Position numbers and translations under genes: made by a program. From contig NC_092647.1 of assembly GCF_039555335.1 (NCBI RefSeq), positions 14,680,094 through 14,744,093 on the forward strand: a DNA stretch of 64,000 nucleotides, given 5' to 3'. This DNA comes from Amphiura filiformis. Taxonomy: Eukaryota > Echinodermata > Ophiuroidea > Amphilepidida > Amphiuridae. This document shows, in pieces, positions 1 through 11,650 of the stretch (positions within the stretch are counted from its first letter, which is position 1; the number at the start of each line of letters is the position of its first letter). The notes under the pieces were generated by a model. The model did not search any database and was not told the origin of the DNA. It saw only the letters and a list, made by a program, of their open reading frames with translations.

Positions 1-150
1 GATTTACTACAGGGGCCCTTCATAAAGTTACGTCTAGTATTAATGTATTCATCATTTACAAACAGTCACTTGATTTAAGAAGGGTTAAAAGTTTAGTGAA
101 ATACACCCAGGTATGTCAATAATCAATTATAATCATAGATTATTGACATA

Positions 151-375
151 CCGTAAAACCCCGTCTACAAGCATATATAGTGTTTTTTATAAAAGCTTAA
201 TTAATTCGAAGCAAGCGTTAATATACCAATACAATAGATCGGTCTTAAAATAATACTTGTTAATGTTTGTATATGCTTGGATCCGTAATTTATTTGCTCA
301 AACTCCATAATGGCGACTGGATTAATGTAGCTTTCATCAGAAGCACACTATATGCTTGTAGACGGGGTTTTACGG
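151..375. mobile_element. TA-flanked MITE (225 bp)
   Basis: About 30-bp terminal inverted repeats (CCGTAAAACCCCGTCTACAA inward from both ends) sit between TA dinucleotides at 149-150 and 376-377. This fits a Tc1/mariner-type non-autonomous element. A separate 15-bp-arm hairpin (110-152) abuts its left end. Confidence 0.85.
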
Positions 376-601
376 TACATGATAACTATACTTTCTTTTC
401 CAAAAACATTTCCTATTCAAATATGGCTGGCTGGTTCTCTTCACTTAGCACTAAGCACTTGTTCCCATTTTTGGATCAAAGCTTGTCTCCCCCACCCTGA
501 TAAACAAACATTTTTGTGCAATGTTTTAATAAACTGTCAAAAAGTCATCAAAATGTTGCCCATTGGGCAGTTTTGGCCTATATATAGGGTGATTTCATGT
601 A

Positions 602-751
602 AGGTCATTAGTTCAAATCTGCCTCCAGAAGACATGATGCATGTATAAAGCACAAAAGAAATCCCCAGTTGAAGTGATATTGATTGACTCATTTGCTTTG
701 TACTTACTCCATGCATCATGTCTTCTGATGGCAGATTTGAACTAATGACCT
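602..751. repeat. Inverted repeat with tRNA-T-arm-like arms
   Basis: Arms 602-643 and 710-751 are near-perfect inverted copies. Each contains GGTCATTAGTTCAAATCTGC, resembling a T-arm or weak B box. It may be two head-to-head SINE tails or a foldback element. Confidence 0.6.
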
Positions 752-2194
752 TTTAAAAAATCGCCCTGGAGAAAAACCTTTTTGCAGGACATTTACCTGT
801 AGCGCTTCCTAGCCTTGCTGCAAGTAGTTGTAGTACTAGTCCCATGACAGTTGACCACATCAACACCCATAATAACTGAACGGAAGAGAAATAAACAACA
901 TGTCAACTTTTGGCCAAAGGAGGTAATTTGACCAAATTACCAGTACCATAGATAGCATAGTTTTTTTTAAAAATAGAGTCAAAATATTATTTTTATTTAG
1001 CCTTATCTGATTATTTATTTGCTCAATAGATAGTTATTTTGGTAGTGGTTGTCATTGGAGCAGTAGGTTTTTATCACTTACCCAGACATGACATTTATTG
1101 CATGTTTAACTTATTTTTGCAGGCTTTGGGATTGGTAATTTACATTAGTATGGAACTTCACCTACTTCAAAGAAATATTTTGAAGAAAAGCCAACTAGCA
1201 TTGTTACTTGTCCCACTTGACCCTGGTGGGGTCCAGGGGCGAAAACGTAGATCATTTGTGACCTGTCACGGCGAATGAGCCGTAAATTCCTTCCCCGGTC
1301 AAAATTGTTTTATTTCGTGTTTAGAAAATATACACCATAAGCTTTAAAATGGTATATTATTTGACTTAGTAGCGGGGTTATGGTTTGTTGAACTTTGCTC
1401 CTTCAACAAAATGGTAGCATTTTTCGTTTCTATGTGTGTCTCTTTTTCCACATTGCTGGCAATAAATATCAAGCAGTCATAATTGGTGGCCATACCAAAT
1501 CATCCCCAAGTCAACAAGGTTCAAGAAAGTTCTCTCATTGTTTATTATTGGTTATACATACTATACAAAATAGAATGCCTGGTAACCCACCACTTGAACA
1601 GGATTTATCCAAAGCAAACAAAGACCAGAGCTATTAATAATTCTATTGCCATCTAAGGTAGAAGCTTATAGAGGCCCTGCATGAAATTATCGATTGGCTC
1701 TAAACAAAGGATTTGAGCCGGTGTCCTTCACCGTAGTTATGGCGGAGTGCAGTCCATTCAATTAAATGTTGTTATCAACCTATTTGATCATAGTGCAGGG
1801 TTATGTGTGTGAGACGAACTGTCACGTTAGATTGCAATCATGCTTTTGTTGAATGCATTTGAGTAGTCCGCCATATTTACGGGATGATACGTCACATGCA
1901 AGGCCTCTATTATCCTCTTCAACAATAGGATTATTGATTGGTGTTTGACTATAAAAATGAGATAGAATATGTCGCGCCAGCTAAAAATGCGGATGAATCC
2001 GTCCTGCATGCACATTTTACACTGTAACTTAGAATACAATTTAGGGAATTTACGGCTCATTTGTGCTGTACGGTCACATTTTTACCAAAATTCGGATTTC
2101 GGTTCAAATCATTAAAAAATCCGGAAATTTTGGAATTCCGGATAAATTCGGAAAAGTGACATCTCTGACTATAATAATACATTTGTAGACATAC

Positions 2195-2317
2195 CTTGTA
2201 TTCAGCTACGGCCCCTGACTGTAAATCTGACTCAATATTGCCTGGATCAAGGTATGCTATGCTCATCAGAAAACCTGGCCCTGTGAATGCCCACAGCTTC
2301 CTGAAGCTAAATGTGTT
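2195..2317 (-). CDS. SLC11-like exon 2 (TM1 with DPGN metal-binding motif)
   Basis: This exon has 41 codons, phase 0 at both ends, an acceptor ttattccag and a donor gtatgt. It encodes [20 protein letters not shown] followed by [17 protein letters not shown]. The Asp and Asn of DPGN coordinate the metal ion in NRAMP structures. Confidence 0.95.
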
Positions 2318-3659
2318 CTGGAATAACAAATGGATGATTATGAAAACATAAATGTAGGAAGTTATTGTGTATTTCTAATGCAGCTTTCATGTTAGCTTAT
2401 GCTCACATAGACAGTTTCCTCCAAAAACAAATACTGTAATTAACCTAATCATCATTCATTTCAGAAAAGCATATTTAATAACACACCAAAAGTCCCCGAA
2501 AATCCAAGTAGTGGAACAGTGCTTAATTTGCATAAACACATGGCGCTTATGCAGGGGATGAAATTTCAAAGTTAGTCAAACCTTTAAAACAAACCTTACC
2601 AATGTATTGCTCTCATCATAAGAATTCAGAGAAAGTAAAGTTTGAAGTGTCTTCGACATACAGTTCTCGAGTTATAGGCAAAAAGTCAAATTTTGGGGTC
2701 CACACGTGTCTACAGTTGAAAAATGCTCCAATTTTAATCCAACTGGTCTCAAATTGTTCCTTTGGCAAAAATGAATCAAAATGAGAAAAGTTGTATTGTT
2801 TTTGATGTTTTGTCAAGGCATAGACTGTGAAGTCCGAGTCTATGGTCAAGGTCAACAGGGCTCAATGGATTTTGATCTTTTATGCTTTGTTACCAATGTA
2901 ACAAACCATATGAGATATGGCAAACTATGTTCTTGCAAGAGTAATCCAAGACCATTTTTATCAAAATCAGAGAATTTTTTCAATTTTTGGCCCATGTGGA
3001 ATCCAAATTTTGACATTTGCCCTTTTCCCCTATAACTCAAGAACTGTACATCAGAGATAGGTCATACTATACTTTTTCTAAATCCTTATGACAAGAGGAA
3101 TACATTGGTATGGTTTATTGCATGAAGATTTGACCAATTTTGAAATTTCACCCCCTGCATAAGTCGCCATTTTGGATTAATGCAAATTAGGCACTGTTCC
3201 ACTACTTGGATTTTTGGGGACTTTTGATATGTTTTTATGTGAGCTTTTGGGAGATGTATTCACGTGAAATGCATTCTGCTGCATTTAGTGGTGAGTAATT
3301 TCCTTAATTTGACTGGTCTATGAACTACAACACTATTTTGCATGAAAAATGTTTCACTTTCAAAATATGGTAATTATTAAAAAATATTAAGGGCTCCCTT
3401 TTAATAAGTTACTTTTAATTGCTTGGGGCAGATATTATGTACAATTGAATACGGTACCATACATTGCTCTCAATTTATTTGCCACACTTACCCTTTCCTC
3501 CTGACTTTCTGGTACATTCACCGACCCTGGTGTGATTTCCGATGTAATACTATTCACAGATTTTTCCCTCACCATGGTCTGACCATTAGCCATAACATCT
3601 ACTCTCTGCCCACCATAACTGGTGGACATACCACCAACTAGTGGTTCCCGTTCATCCAT
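2195..3659 (-). CDS. NRAMP/SLC11-type divalent metal transporter, 5' part (exons 1-2; gene continues past the left edge)
   Basis: Two exons on the minus strand encode the start of a proton-coupled divalent-metal (Fe/Mn) transporter of the NRAMP/SLC11 family, a polytopic membrane protein of endosomal or plasma membranes. Exon 1 gives a 56-residue hydrophilic cytosolic N-terminus beginning MDEREPLV. Exon 2 gives 41 residues reading [19 protein letters not shown] then [15 protein letters not shown], which is the family's first transmembrane helix with the metal-binding DPGN motif, nearly identical to vertebrate SLC11A1/SLC11A2. Both exons have clean GT donors and join in phase 0. The remaining ten or more helices are not in the window, since nothing matching them lies at 1-2190. 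The intron between the exons holds a foldback element. The family call is secure; which paralogue it is cannot be told. Confidence 0.93.
2478..3240. mobile_element. Foldback element in SLC11-like intron 1
   Basis: Arms of about 120 bp (ends ACCAAAAGTCCCC inward) flank a core that itself folds back (AAGTATAG and CTTATGAC motifs). The core motifs are shared with the larger foldback at 48570-49501, so the two are related. Confidence 0.75.
3492..3659 (-). CDS. SLC11-like exon 1 (start codon, cytosolic N-terminus)
   Basis: This exon covers 56 codons from ATG at 3659 to AGG, followed by the donor gtaagt. Its last residues (SQEER) lead in phase 0 into the exon at 2317. It contains no membrane segment and is rich in Ser, Thr and Glu, as is usual for NRAMP N-tails. 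The start was chosen because it is the first ATG of the open frame and opens a typical MDEREPL-like tail. An upstream non-coding exon is possible. Confidence 0.8.
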
Positions 3660-3798
3660 ATTGTATCTTGATTATCTTGATGGATTTATCTAAAAGTATT
3701 TTGTTAACCCTCAGCGTTGTAATGTGGTCCTTGGTATGGTACTACAATGTAAATCAAACAAAGAAAATGTATAAATATGATCATCTAACAGTCAAAAT

Positions 3799-4082
3799 GG
3801 GCTTTTTCATTTAAAATCCACACTACCCTGTGGAAGATTTTGGAAATATCTTCCACAGGGGAGTATAATTTTAAATGGAATGAATACATTGCAGCTCCGC
3901 TTGATACACACCTCCCTCAGTGGAAGATTAAGGTTGAATCTTTCTCAGAGGGTGTATGAAATTCAAATGGAGCTGCCTAATGTGTTTATTCCATTTAAAA
4001 TTCATACTCCCTCTGTGTCAGATATTTCCAAAATCTTCCACAGGGGTAGTGTGGATTTTAAATGGAATAGGTCAATAGCCCA
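3799..4082. mobile_element. Palindromic MITE
   Basis: Near-perfect inverted halves contain CATTTAAAATCCACACTACC and ATCTTCCACAGG. No coding content. Confidence 0.75.
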
Positions 4083-4275
4083 ATACTACAAATGATGAGA
4101 TAAGACCATCTTTTCTATAGAGTTTATCCAGGCCATCCAGCATAATGCCATGCTACACAGCATAAATAGCGAATGAGGTACCGTTATTGAAGGTTTCCGG
4201 GATGGGGGGGGTCTTCAAAACAATTTGTACGGGGATGTGCCACACAGACTTTTGGATGCTGACTTTCTCTATGTA

Positions 4276-4720
4276 CCGTATTGTTTGTAATAAACGCCCC
4301 GGGGGCGTTGCATTTTTCCAAAAGGGGGGCGTTTATTGGAAGTGAATTGTCAGTGAAAAATGCTTCAAAATTGGGTTCAATTTCCCGATGGTGCTCCTGT
4401 TAAAAGAAGGGATTTACGACTATACATGATGGCGGCGCCCACGGAAAATGATATTTTTGTGGGAAATACAACAAAATTACACCTGTAAGTGCATGGAATA
4501 TAGTGAAATTCTACAATAATTAGGCAATGAAATGGATGGGAGTTGAGTCATATTAGGTTTTGTCCATGCAATTTAGTGATCGTGACTGACATGACTGATG
4601 CAAGTTTTAAGCTTACCTACACGATATGGCATGGAAATGTTTGCATATTTGTCAATTTTTCACAGAAAAATTGGAGGGGGGCGTTTATTAGAGGGGGAGC
4701 GTTTATTACAAACAATACGG
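4276..4720. mobile_element. TA-flanked MITE (445 bp)
   Basis: Terminal inverted repeats CCGTATTGTTTGTAATAAAC face each other, flanked by TA at 4274-4275 and 4721-4722. A degraded relative with the same GCATTTTTCC and AATAAACGCC parts lies near 38455-38590. Confidence 0.85.
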
Positions 4721-4894
4721 TACCGTACCTACTTTTTACACATCAGTATACCAATTTTTCACCCAAAACACTCAAAAGCACTCAAATTGGGCGCACTTGG
4801 CAGCACTTTTGCCCAAATGCACCATCACCACTGAAAACCCACCCTTCGATATACATGTACATGTATACCAAAATCGAACAGTACCAGCCAAATA

Positions 4895-5175
4895 CCTTAT
4901 TCGGCGATGATGACAATTTTGTAATCCTTGTCTCTTTACAAACAGAGAGGTAGACAAAAGACCTGTTAAAACGGTTCCGGTTATCCAAACACTCAAGTAT
5001 CAGGATGGTCCACAATCACGCAACATGAATAAGGATTTAAAAAGCTGTGAAGTGTTGCCACATGCATCTTTTGTCTACTTTGACATCAAGATTTTGTAGG
5101 GAAACAGTTCAGACCCAGAACATGATCATGTCAGTTATAAATATTTTGTTCTGAGACTGAATATTCTGACTAGGA
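4895..5175 (+). repeat. Dispersed repeat, copy 1 (second copy 49655-49956)
   Basis: About 280 bp matching 49655-49956 in the same orientation, including ACAAACAGAGAGGTAGACAA and AACAGTTCAGACCCAGAACA. No ORF. Confidence 0.85.
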
Positions 5176-5516
5176 AGTATGGTTCATGTCAGTAATTGTC
5201 ATCAGTGTTCAAATGCATCCAAAAAATTCTGTGTGAAGTTTAATGTTACCAATGAGTTTGCTAACTCATCTGTGATCAGCTTTGTTTACACATGTACTTC
5301 CGAATTTACATGGTGTCACACCTCACTGATTCCGACACAATTTGAGATAGCTGGCAGCTCTATCCTCTATCCATCGCTGGTTTAGTTGCTCGAGAAGTCC
5401 AGCCACAAATTTGCTCACTAGTAACCGATAGCTTCAAATTTGAGGCTAGAGACCACTGCAATCGGAATCCAGTCTAAATCGGTGGAGCATGACACTGTCA
5501 GTCACTGTGTATCTAG

Positions 5517-5761
5517 TTTGATCAGCTCGTAATTGGCAGGCCTTTAATTATTCACAGATTATTATCAATATATTTTATTTTGTGAATTGCCTTCTGACAT
5601 CTCGCCAGAAGAATCACAAATTATTAATTGAATACTTTATTTATTAAACATGCACAAATAGTCCAGACAGGTCGACCAACTCTGTCACTCTTCAACGTGG
5701 ATCTACTTTTCGGCGTAGTGGTAAAAGCCTAACAATTCCTGCTGATTACATGCTGATCAAA
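5517..5761. mobile_element. MITE, TTTGATCAGC family, copy 1
   Basis: Ends TTTGATCAGC and GCTGATCAAA face each other. Shared internal sequence (CTACTTTTCGGCGTA) matches the copy at 63699-63948 in the opposite orientation. Confidence 0.8.
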
Positions 5762-7224
5762 GTATAAAGCAATGGAAGTTCAGAAGTAAACACAGTAAAC
5801 GACCGCATCAAAAATGTTGCCAGGGCTTCTCATCAATTCCATGCAGTACGTGTGGAAGCTATCGGTGCCGGTGGAGCAAATAATATACATGTGGTGCGGT
5901 CAGATATTTTGTGCAAAAAGTGATGAGCATTTCTGCCACCTTCATGACCTTTAAGTTTAATAGCCTATATTTTCAGTTAGACAACGAAAAAAAGAAACCC
6001 TGTTCTACGGGCAGACGGACCTTTCAAGTACGGTCGGTCGATCGGCCTTTTTTTAGAAAGGATAAAATTCAAATTGAGAAAATATTCTAGGTATGACTTG
6101 TTGTACTAACAATATCACTGTCAATGACAGAATGACAGTCAGCTGTATGGTATTTTTTTTAGGTAAGCTTAAAAGTAAATTGTTATTTTTAATGTCCAGG
6201 TATGCGGTGAGGTATCACATATCATTGAAAAAGACATTGTACAACAAAAGAACAGAGTTTATACCCTACCTTACATCAAAATAGTTTCAGTAACGATTAT
6301 TCACATTTTCATACATTTTATATTCACATCACATCAGTAAAGACGTCGTGGGCCAGCTGGATCTGGATCATGTGCCGGTGACAGAAATTATGAAATCAAT
6401 CAGCTGTGGCGTCAAAGGTCAAATAAATCGGGGCAAATCGTAATGTAAACTTCAAGGGCGCTCTCCACTATTTTGTGTGATGTCAGGGCCTGTGTGATGT
6501 GAAGTATCTGAGATGCATAGAGATGTGTGGGTGGGGGAGTAGGGGGGCAGCAGACCTGGTGGGAGTGCAATTTTTGATCCATTTATATTTCTTTACATAT
6601 TTGGTTCCATGCTATCATAGGTTTTTTTTTAATTGCTGGCATCAATGCGAACAACATTCAGTGGCAGCGCCGGGGGGTGATGTGGGGAAACCGCCAGTTA
6701 AAACTCTTGCCCCCTGTTTCCCCCCAGTAAAAACCAAAAATTACGCAAATTTCCACTTTTTAAGGCATTTTTGCGCAAAATTTGTTGATTTTCCCCTGAA
6801 ATTCACTTTGCCCCAATGCCCCCCCCCCGAAAAATTTTCCTGGTGCCGCCACTGACAATGCTCAGTCTGGTTCGATTTCCTCAATCATCTCAGCTATATC
6901 ATTCACATATGAGTGAAAGCAGTGGTGTAGCATGAGCCTCATCCTAGTATGGGGGAGGAGGGGGATGGCGACCATGATTGGGGGAGGGGGTGACAGGGCC
7001 TGATTTTTTTTGGCAATTTCCATAATTTTATGATTTATCTAAATTTTCAAATTGATTGGGGCAGGCATGTGCCCCCATGGTATGACACTACGCCACTGAC
7101 TGTTGGCCTACAAGATCCCGATTGCTTTATTTTACCGTGTCGGAGGGCCGGGAGGGTAAAAGACACACTCCTCACAACATCCCAGGCAACATCCTCAGTC
7201 CGTATGTTTCATGATCATTTGCAG
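5762..7224. other. No gene seen; repeat-derived sequence
   Basis: No supportable exon. Fragments resembling other repeats here (GGGGGG-flanked CCAAAATTTTCC stretches near 6690-6850 and 6930-7090) look like decayed elements. Confidence 0.5.
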
Positions 7225-7429
7225 CTATAGTAGAAATTTCATTCAAATGAAAACAGTTGCCTACAGGATGACGATTGTCAGCATACCGTATGATTGGTTA
7301 GTATTTTCATTATTAGCAAGTCGTGTGTTTGCGTTGTATTTTGAAATCAGATCAAGGTCAGATCGCGTAGGCCTAGGCCTACAGCTGTTGGTTCATTCAA
7401 AAAAATTTCAAATTAATTTTTTAGTATAG
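7225..7429. mobile_element. CTATAG-end MITE family, copy 1
   Basis: Ends CTATAGTAGAAATTTCATTC and the inward mirror AAATTAATTTTTTAGTATAG. It is a degraded relative of 50297-50571. Confidence 0.6.
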
Positions 7430-8244
7430 TCTCCAGGCCTATTGCCCCATTTTAATTCAGATCTGTTGGATATCGCTTTTTCAACACCTGGGAGTGGCGT
7501 AACTAGAGTTGCTACCCCTCACCCACGCCCAGTGCTATACATAATGGCGCACCCCCCCCCCCAATTCTTAAAACAATTGCGCGCCCAAAATTTTGGACAA
7601 ATAAGGCCTACCACTAATTAATTTTGGTTACTAGAAGTTGAATATCGGTCTTAAAATGTTCTTTCAATTGATTTTTACCGTAACTTTCATCGCTTGGAGG
7701 GGCGCAGAATCGATGCTGAATTGGTCAATTTGACGCCCCCCCCCCATGATTTCATTTCAAGCTTTCACACACAAAAAATAGTGTTGTGTGCCCTTAATAT
7801 TGATTGAAACGAGACTAGGATTGACGGACTGATGCTGAGACTCAAAGATATTTACCTCTGTGTGGCAAGTAGACAACTCGCTCTTTTTGGCTAAATTAAA
7901 ATAATATTGTTTCAAATATCATGAGTTTGTTGCAGCAATATCAAGGTAGGATATCTTCCTTGTCCAGTTATGTAAGCTTATGTAGTCAAAGTAGCGGGCG
8001 TAGGCCTACTTTAGCTCAGGACAGGAGCTCAATGCATGAATGTGAAACAGTGATGGAGCTAGGCCAGGCATGCCAGTGCAGGTTAGGTTAAGCTTAACAT
8101 TTTCCACAAATTTGTGCATCTCTTTTCGCGAATTTTTCTGGGGAAAACATCCCGATTTTGCAAGTTTCTTGCTCTTCAACAATTATACCCCATTTTTCAC
8201 TATTTAAATGCAAAAGATATTTATAATATTATAGGGCCTAGCCC

Positions 8245-8447
8245 TATACTAAAATGCAGTAAACCTTTGACGAGCGCGTATTGTAAGGATACGTCGCGTA
8301 TTTACTGCATTGCACGCACTTGTCTCTGATTGGCCACAGAGGCGAGTGGAAATTTGTGAATGAACTGTGCGCCGTACGCGTTGTTAGCGCCGAATTTGCA
8401 ACATCACGGTAGTCGCGCTCGTCAAAGGTTTGCTGCATTTTAGTATA
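8245..8447. mobile_element. MITE with about 34-bp TIRs
   Basis: TATACTAAAATGCAGTAAAC at the left is mirrored at the right (TTTGCTGCATTTTAGTATA). The arms extend through CCTTTGACGAGCGCG, and TA can be read as the target duplication. Confidence 0.85.
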
Positions 8448-8726
8448 GTCAGGCCAGGGTTCGATTTACCCAGTCCCAGGACAGGTACACACACTGACTG
8501 ACACTGGCAGTGCATGTAGATTTTTGCTTGTGCATGTAAAGTGTTATTCAGATTTCCTTTTACAAATTAAGCGTACTGCTAGTCATCCAGCGCGTATTAT
8601 TTGCACATGCTTCAATGCACACGCTTGACATCGCGCACATAGACGCGATGGTTAAGCTGTCAAGGAACCTTGGAAAAGATTATCACTTTTCTACTGTACA
8701 TGTACGCCGTGCATGTAACTTTTCAC

Positions 8727-8959
8727 TAAAGTTAATTTTTTATTACTTCCGTGGTCCAAGCTGTGCGCCAAGCGTAGACGAGCGTACACGCAGAAGAAAT
8801 AAACAATCACGCTGATTGGCTGATCAACGCGCTTGACAACAAGCCGATTGAACCATTGGTCGTCGGCGCGGCGCGTAGTAGGCGACCTTTGTCACTTCTA
8901 CGCGATCGCAATTCACCAGCGCGTACCCGGACCACGGAAGTAATAAAAAATTAACTTTA
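8727..8959. mobile_element. MITE with perfect 31-bp TIRs
   Basis: The left arm (8727-8757) and right arm (8929-8959) are exact inverted copies containing TTTTTTATTACTTCCGTGGT. The GC-rich core has no ORF. The perfect arms suggest recent activity. Confidence 0.9.
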
Positions 8960-9424
8960 ACCATCCATTATCTACTTCATAGATAATATCGGTCCTGAAA
9001 ATCGGGCCAAGTGAGACTTGAAATGAGAATAAAGAATAAATTGAGTTTGTTGAAAACTTTACCAAATAATGTGTGAATACAGGTGTTATTTCATTTAGTA
9101 AATCCACAATTTTCCTCGCAGCAGATTCAGAATCAGGTCGTATCGTAAACTATCGTTTTTTTACTTAGAATCTGAAATACCCCCAGAATGTAAACAAGGA
9201 GTGTCATCATAGGGTTATCATAATTATTGATTCAATTGAGACAACCCCTCAAGAGTCAAGGCAAGTATCGGTGCACGTGTGGAGCTGTCAGGGGTGCATG
9301 CATGCAGGGTTTACTTTAACGCACAAAACACATGTATTTACACGGACCCTTCAAATCCAAAGTTCAAACTCCAATGCGTACAAAATCTACGCGTTCAAAT
9401 ATTACAAAATTTGAATATCGTCAC

Positions 9425-9740
9425 TGGGCGGGAAAAGTCAAGGTTAAAATCAAGGTTAAATTCTTTCTTGGCTCTCTGGATGAAAGTTTCCTTGAAAAAC
9501 CCAGAAATATGAGGAATAAGCAATTTTGCGGCCTTTTAGAGCTGAATTATTAAAATCAAGGTTCTTTTGGAACTTTATTTTGGTCAAATTTAGGGGTCTT
9601 TCAGAGCTGCGAAATCCAAAAAAAAGGGGGGGTCTTTTGAGAAGGAACATACCTATATGGTCATTTGTGATAAGTGCCCCCAGGCTTCTGAAATGCACCC
9701 TAAACAGGTGCTTAACATGTCACATATTGAGTGACACCCC
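9425..9740 (+). repeat. Dispersed repeat, copy 1 (second copy 41165-41485)
   Basis: It shares ACCCAGAAATATGAGGAAT, TCAGAGCTGCGAAATCCAAA-like text and TATGGTCATTTGTG with 41165-41485. No coding evidence. Confidence 0.75.
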
Positions 9741-10259
9741 TCCCCCCAGTGGGGCTAGGCTCTGGGCCTAGTATGATGTAACATCAAAATATTTCTTTTT
9801 AACACACTAACATTTTGAATCGTTAATACGATTAAAGCCATATTATAACATTTCCAACTTCACTAGAAACCTGGAAATAAAACACAAAGCATGCTTGATT
9901 TTTTATCAAAGTGTCATTATCATTATAGTAAAGTATTGTTCTCATAAATGTATAAGTGGCATGTACATCTCATCATGTTAACTGGATTGAATTTGAGCTG
10001 CTTTAAAACAAGTTTTTACAGTTGACTGGACATTTTGAATCATACTTCCTTCCGTCTTCATTAATATCATCTTTTTTCATTACTTTTTACACATGAACTT
10101 CAATGAACACTATTTGAAGAAGCTGCATCTTGGTGAGTATTTATAGTATACTGTCAGGCCTGGAAAAAATGTAGAATGTAGAATGTAGGAAGCTCTTTCC
10201 AGAGAAAGTTTGGCATTTGGAGGGAATTTTTGGAATTTGGAGAGAAATTTGCTTCCCCA

Positions 10260-10568
10260 TATAGACGAATCCAATTTCACGCATTCCTACACCTCAATGG
10301 CAGCCATAGCCACGACGGGGACCCGGCTATCTCACCTAAAATGTGAAATGATACGGCCTTGAAGGGTATTTTAAACTGCATTCTATCACCGGTGTTACAC
10401 GTAGACAAAAGAATGATGACAGTTTATAACACAAAAGAATCTAACATTGAATTTTAAGCGGGTTTAATCCAACCAATTGGGCACTCACAACACCTGTTTG
10501 GTGCATGCGGGTCCCAATAATGGCCGGCCAAATCCTGACCATGACTTGGCTCGTTGGATTCGTCTATA
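10260..10568. mobile_element. TA-flanked MITE (309 bp)
   Basis: TATAGACGAATCCAA at the left is mirrored by TTGGATTCGTCTATA at the right. No ORF. Confidence 0.8.
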
Positions 10569-10721
10569 CTGAGTAATACAGATTGTCCCCCCAAAAAAGA
10601 TTAAGAAAATCACAGACACACCATGGATACAAAATCAGTCAGACACAATAAAATGAATTTCCCACCCCTGAAAACAAGTGCACTTTGGCAGGAAATGTCA
10701 AATTTGTAACTGCAAACAAAC

Positions 10722-10954
10722 ATATAAACAAAATGATTGAATGAACACAGCTTTCAACAGCTGTACATGATCCAACCGTGATCATATATTACATATTTCA
10801 AACTTCAATGTGACCGCACGACCTTGGATACGTTGTTGGCATGGTTGGATTCACTTTCGTACAGTCACACACGCTGGCGTATATGGTGCAGTATACGCAA
10901 AAAATTGTCACGCCATGTCAGGCTATGTACATGCAATTGAAATTTCTACTGTAG
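10722..10954. mobile_element. CTATAG-end MITE family, copy 2 (degraded)
   Basis: It shares GAATGAACACAGCTTTCAAC, ACACACGCTGGCGTA and CAATTGAAATTTCTAC with 50297-50571. Confidence 0.6.
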
Positions 10955-11520
10955 GACACCTTGCTAAAAAAATTTTGATTTTTTTTTTCCAGGAAGGGGG
11001 GGGGGGCAAAGTGAAATCTGGGAAATTGAGAGGGGGGAAATTACAAACATTGACTTTAATTTGACATTTTATCCCAAATTAATGAGATTTTTGGTGATTT
11101 TGTTCTTGTGAGTTGGGGGCAAGTTGTTTGAGGACACTCCCCTGGGTGTTGCAACTGAATTTATTGTACCTACAGAGCTACAAAGTTGAGACTAAAACTT
11201 TTTGCATCAGGGAGAGTGAAAAAGAATCTAAGGAAACATTTGTTTTGCATTTTCTGGTATGGTTAGGTATGATCATGATTCATGAACAGTCTATAATACT
11301 GAATTTATTAATTTGTTTTAAACAATTCATTAATGTTAGCACTGGTAGTAGCCATTACTGCCAGTAGACAGTAAGTCTAGAAAGGTGACCTCAATGGTGT
11401 GGGTGGTCTTCCTGTGCTTTTGAATGGGAGAGCAGTAACCTTGGCCAATTGATGAATTGCTTGATTCAAATTAATCAATTTGATATTACAGATGAACTTT
11501 GTTTCAATTTATTTTCGTAG

Positions 11521-11650
11521 GTTGTCAGCAGCAGCAGAAGAAAGTCAGAAGACAAGCCATGTTGATCTACAGCTGCTGATAACAAACTGTGAAAACTGCA
11601 TTGGATCTGTAGAGGACATCAGAAAAGAAGAACAAAATGTATCTAGAAAG
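11521..11650 (+). CDS. VPS4-like exon A (MIT-like helices)
   Basis: Acceptor attttcgtag, donor gtaata. One base completes a codon from an unseen upstream exon, then 43 codons follow from [17 protein letters not shown] to EEQNVSRK. It aligns by position and helix pattern with helices 1-2 of the VPS4 MIT domain, but sequence identity is low. Confidence 0.75.

Noticed and set aside
11160-11270. Possible upstream exon of the VPS4-like gene after an acceptor-like acctacag
   Set aside because: Open in more than one frame but resembles no part of VPS4, and its ending phase could not be shown to fit exon A.
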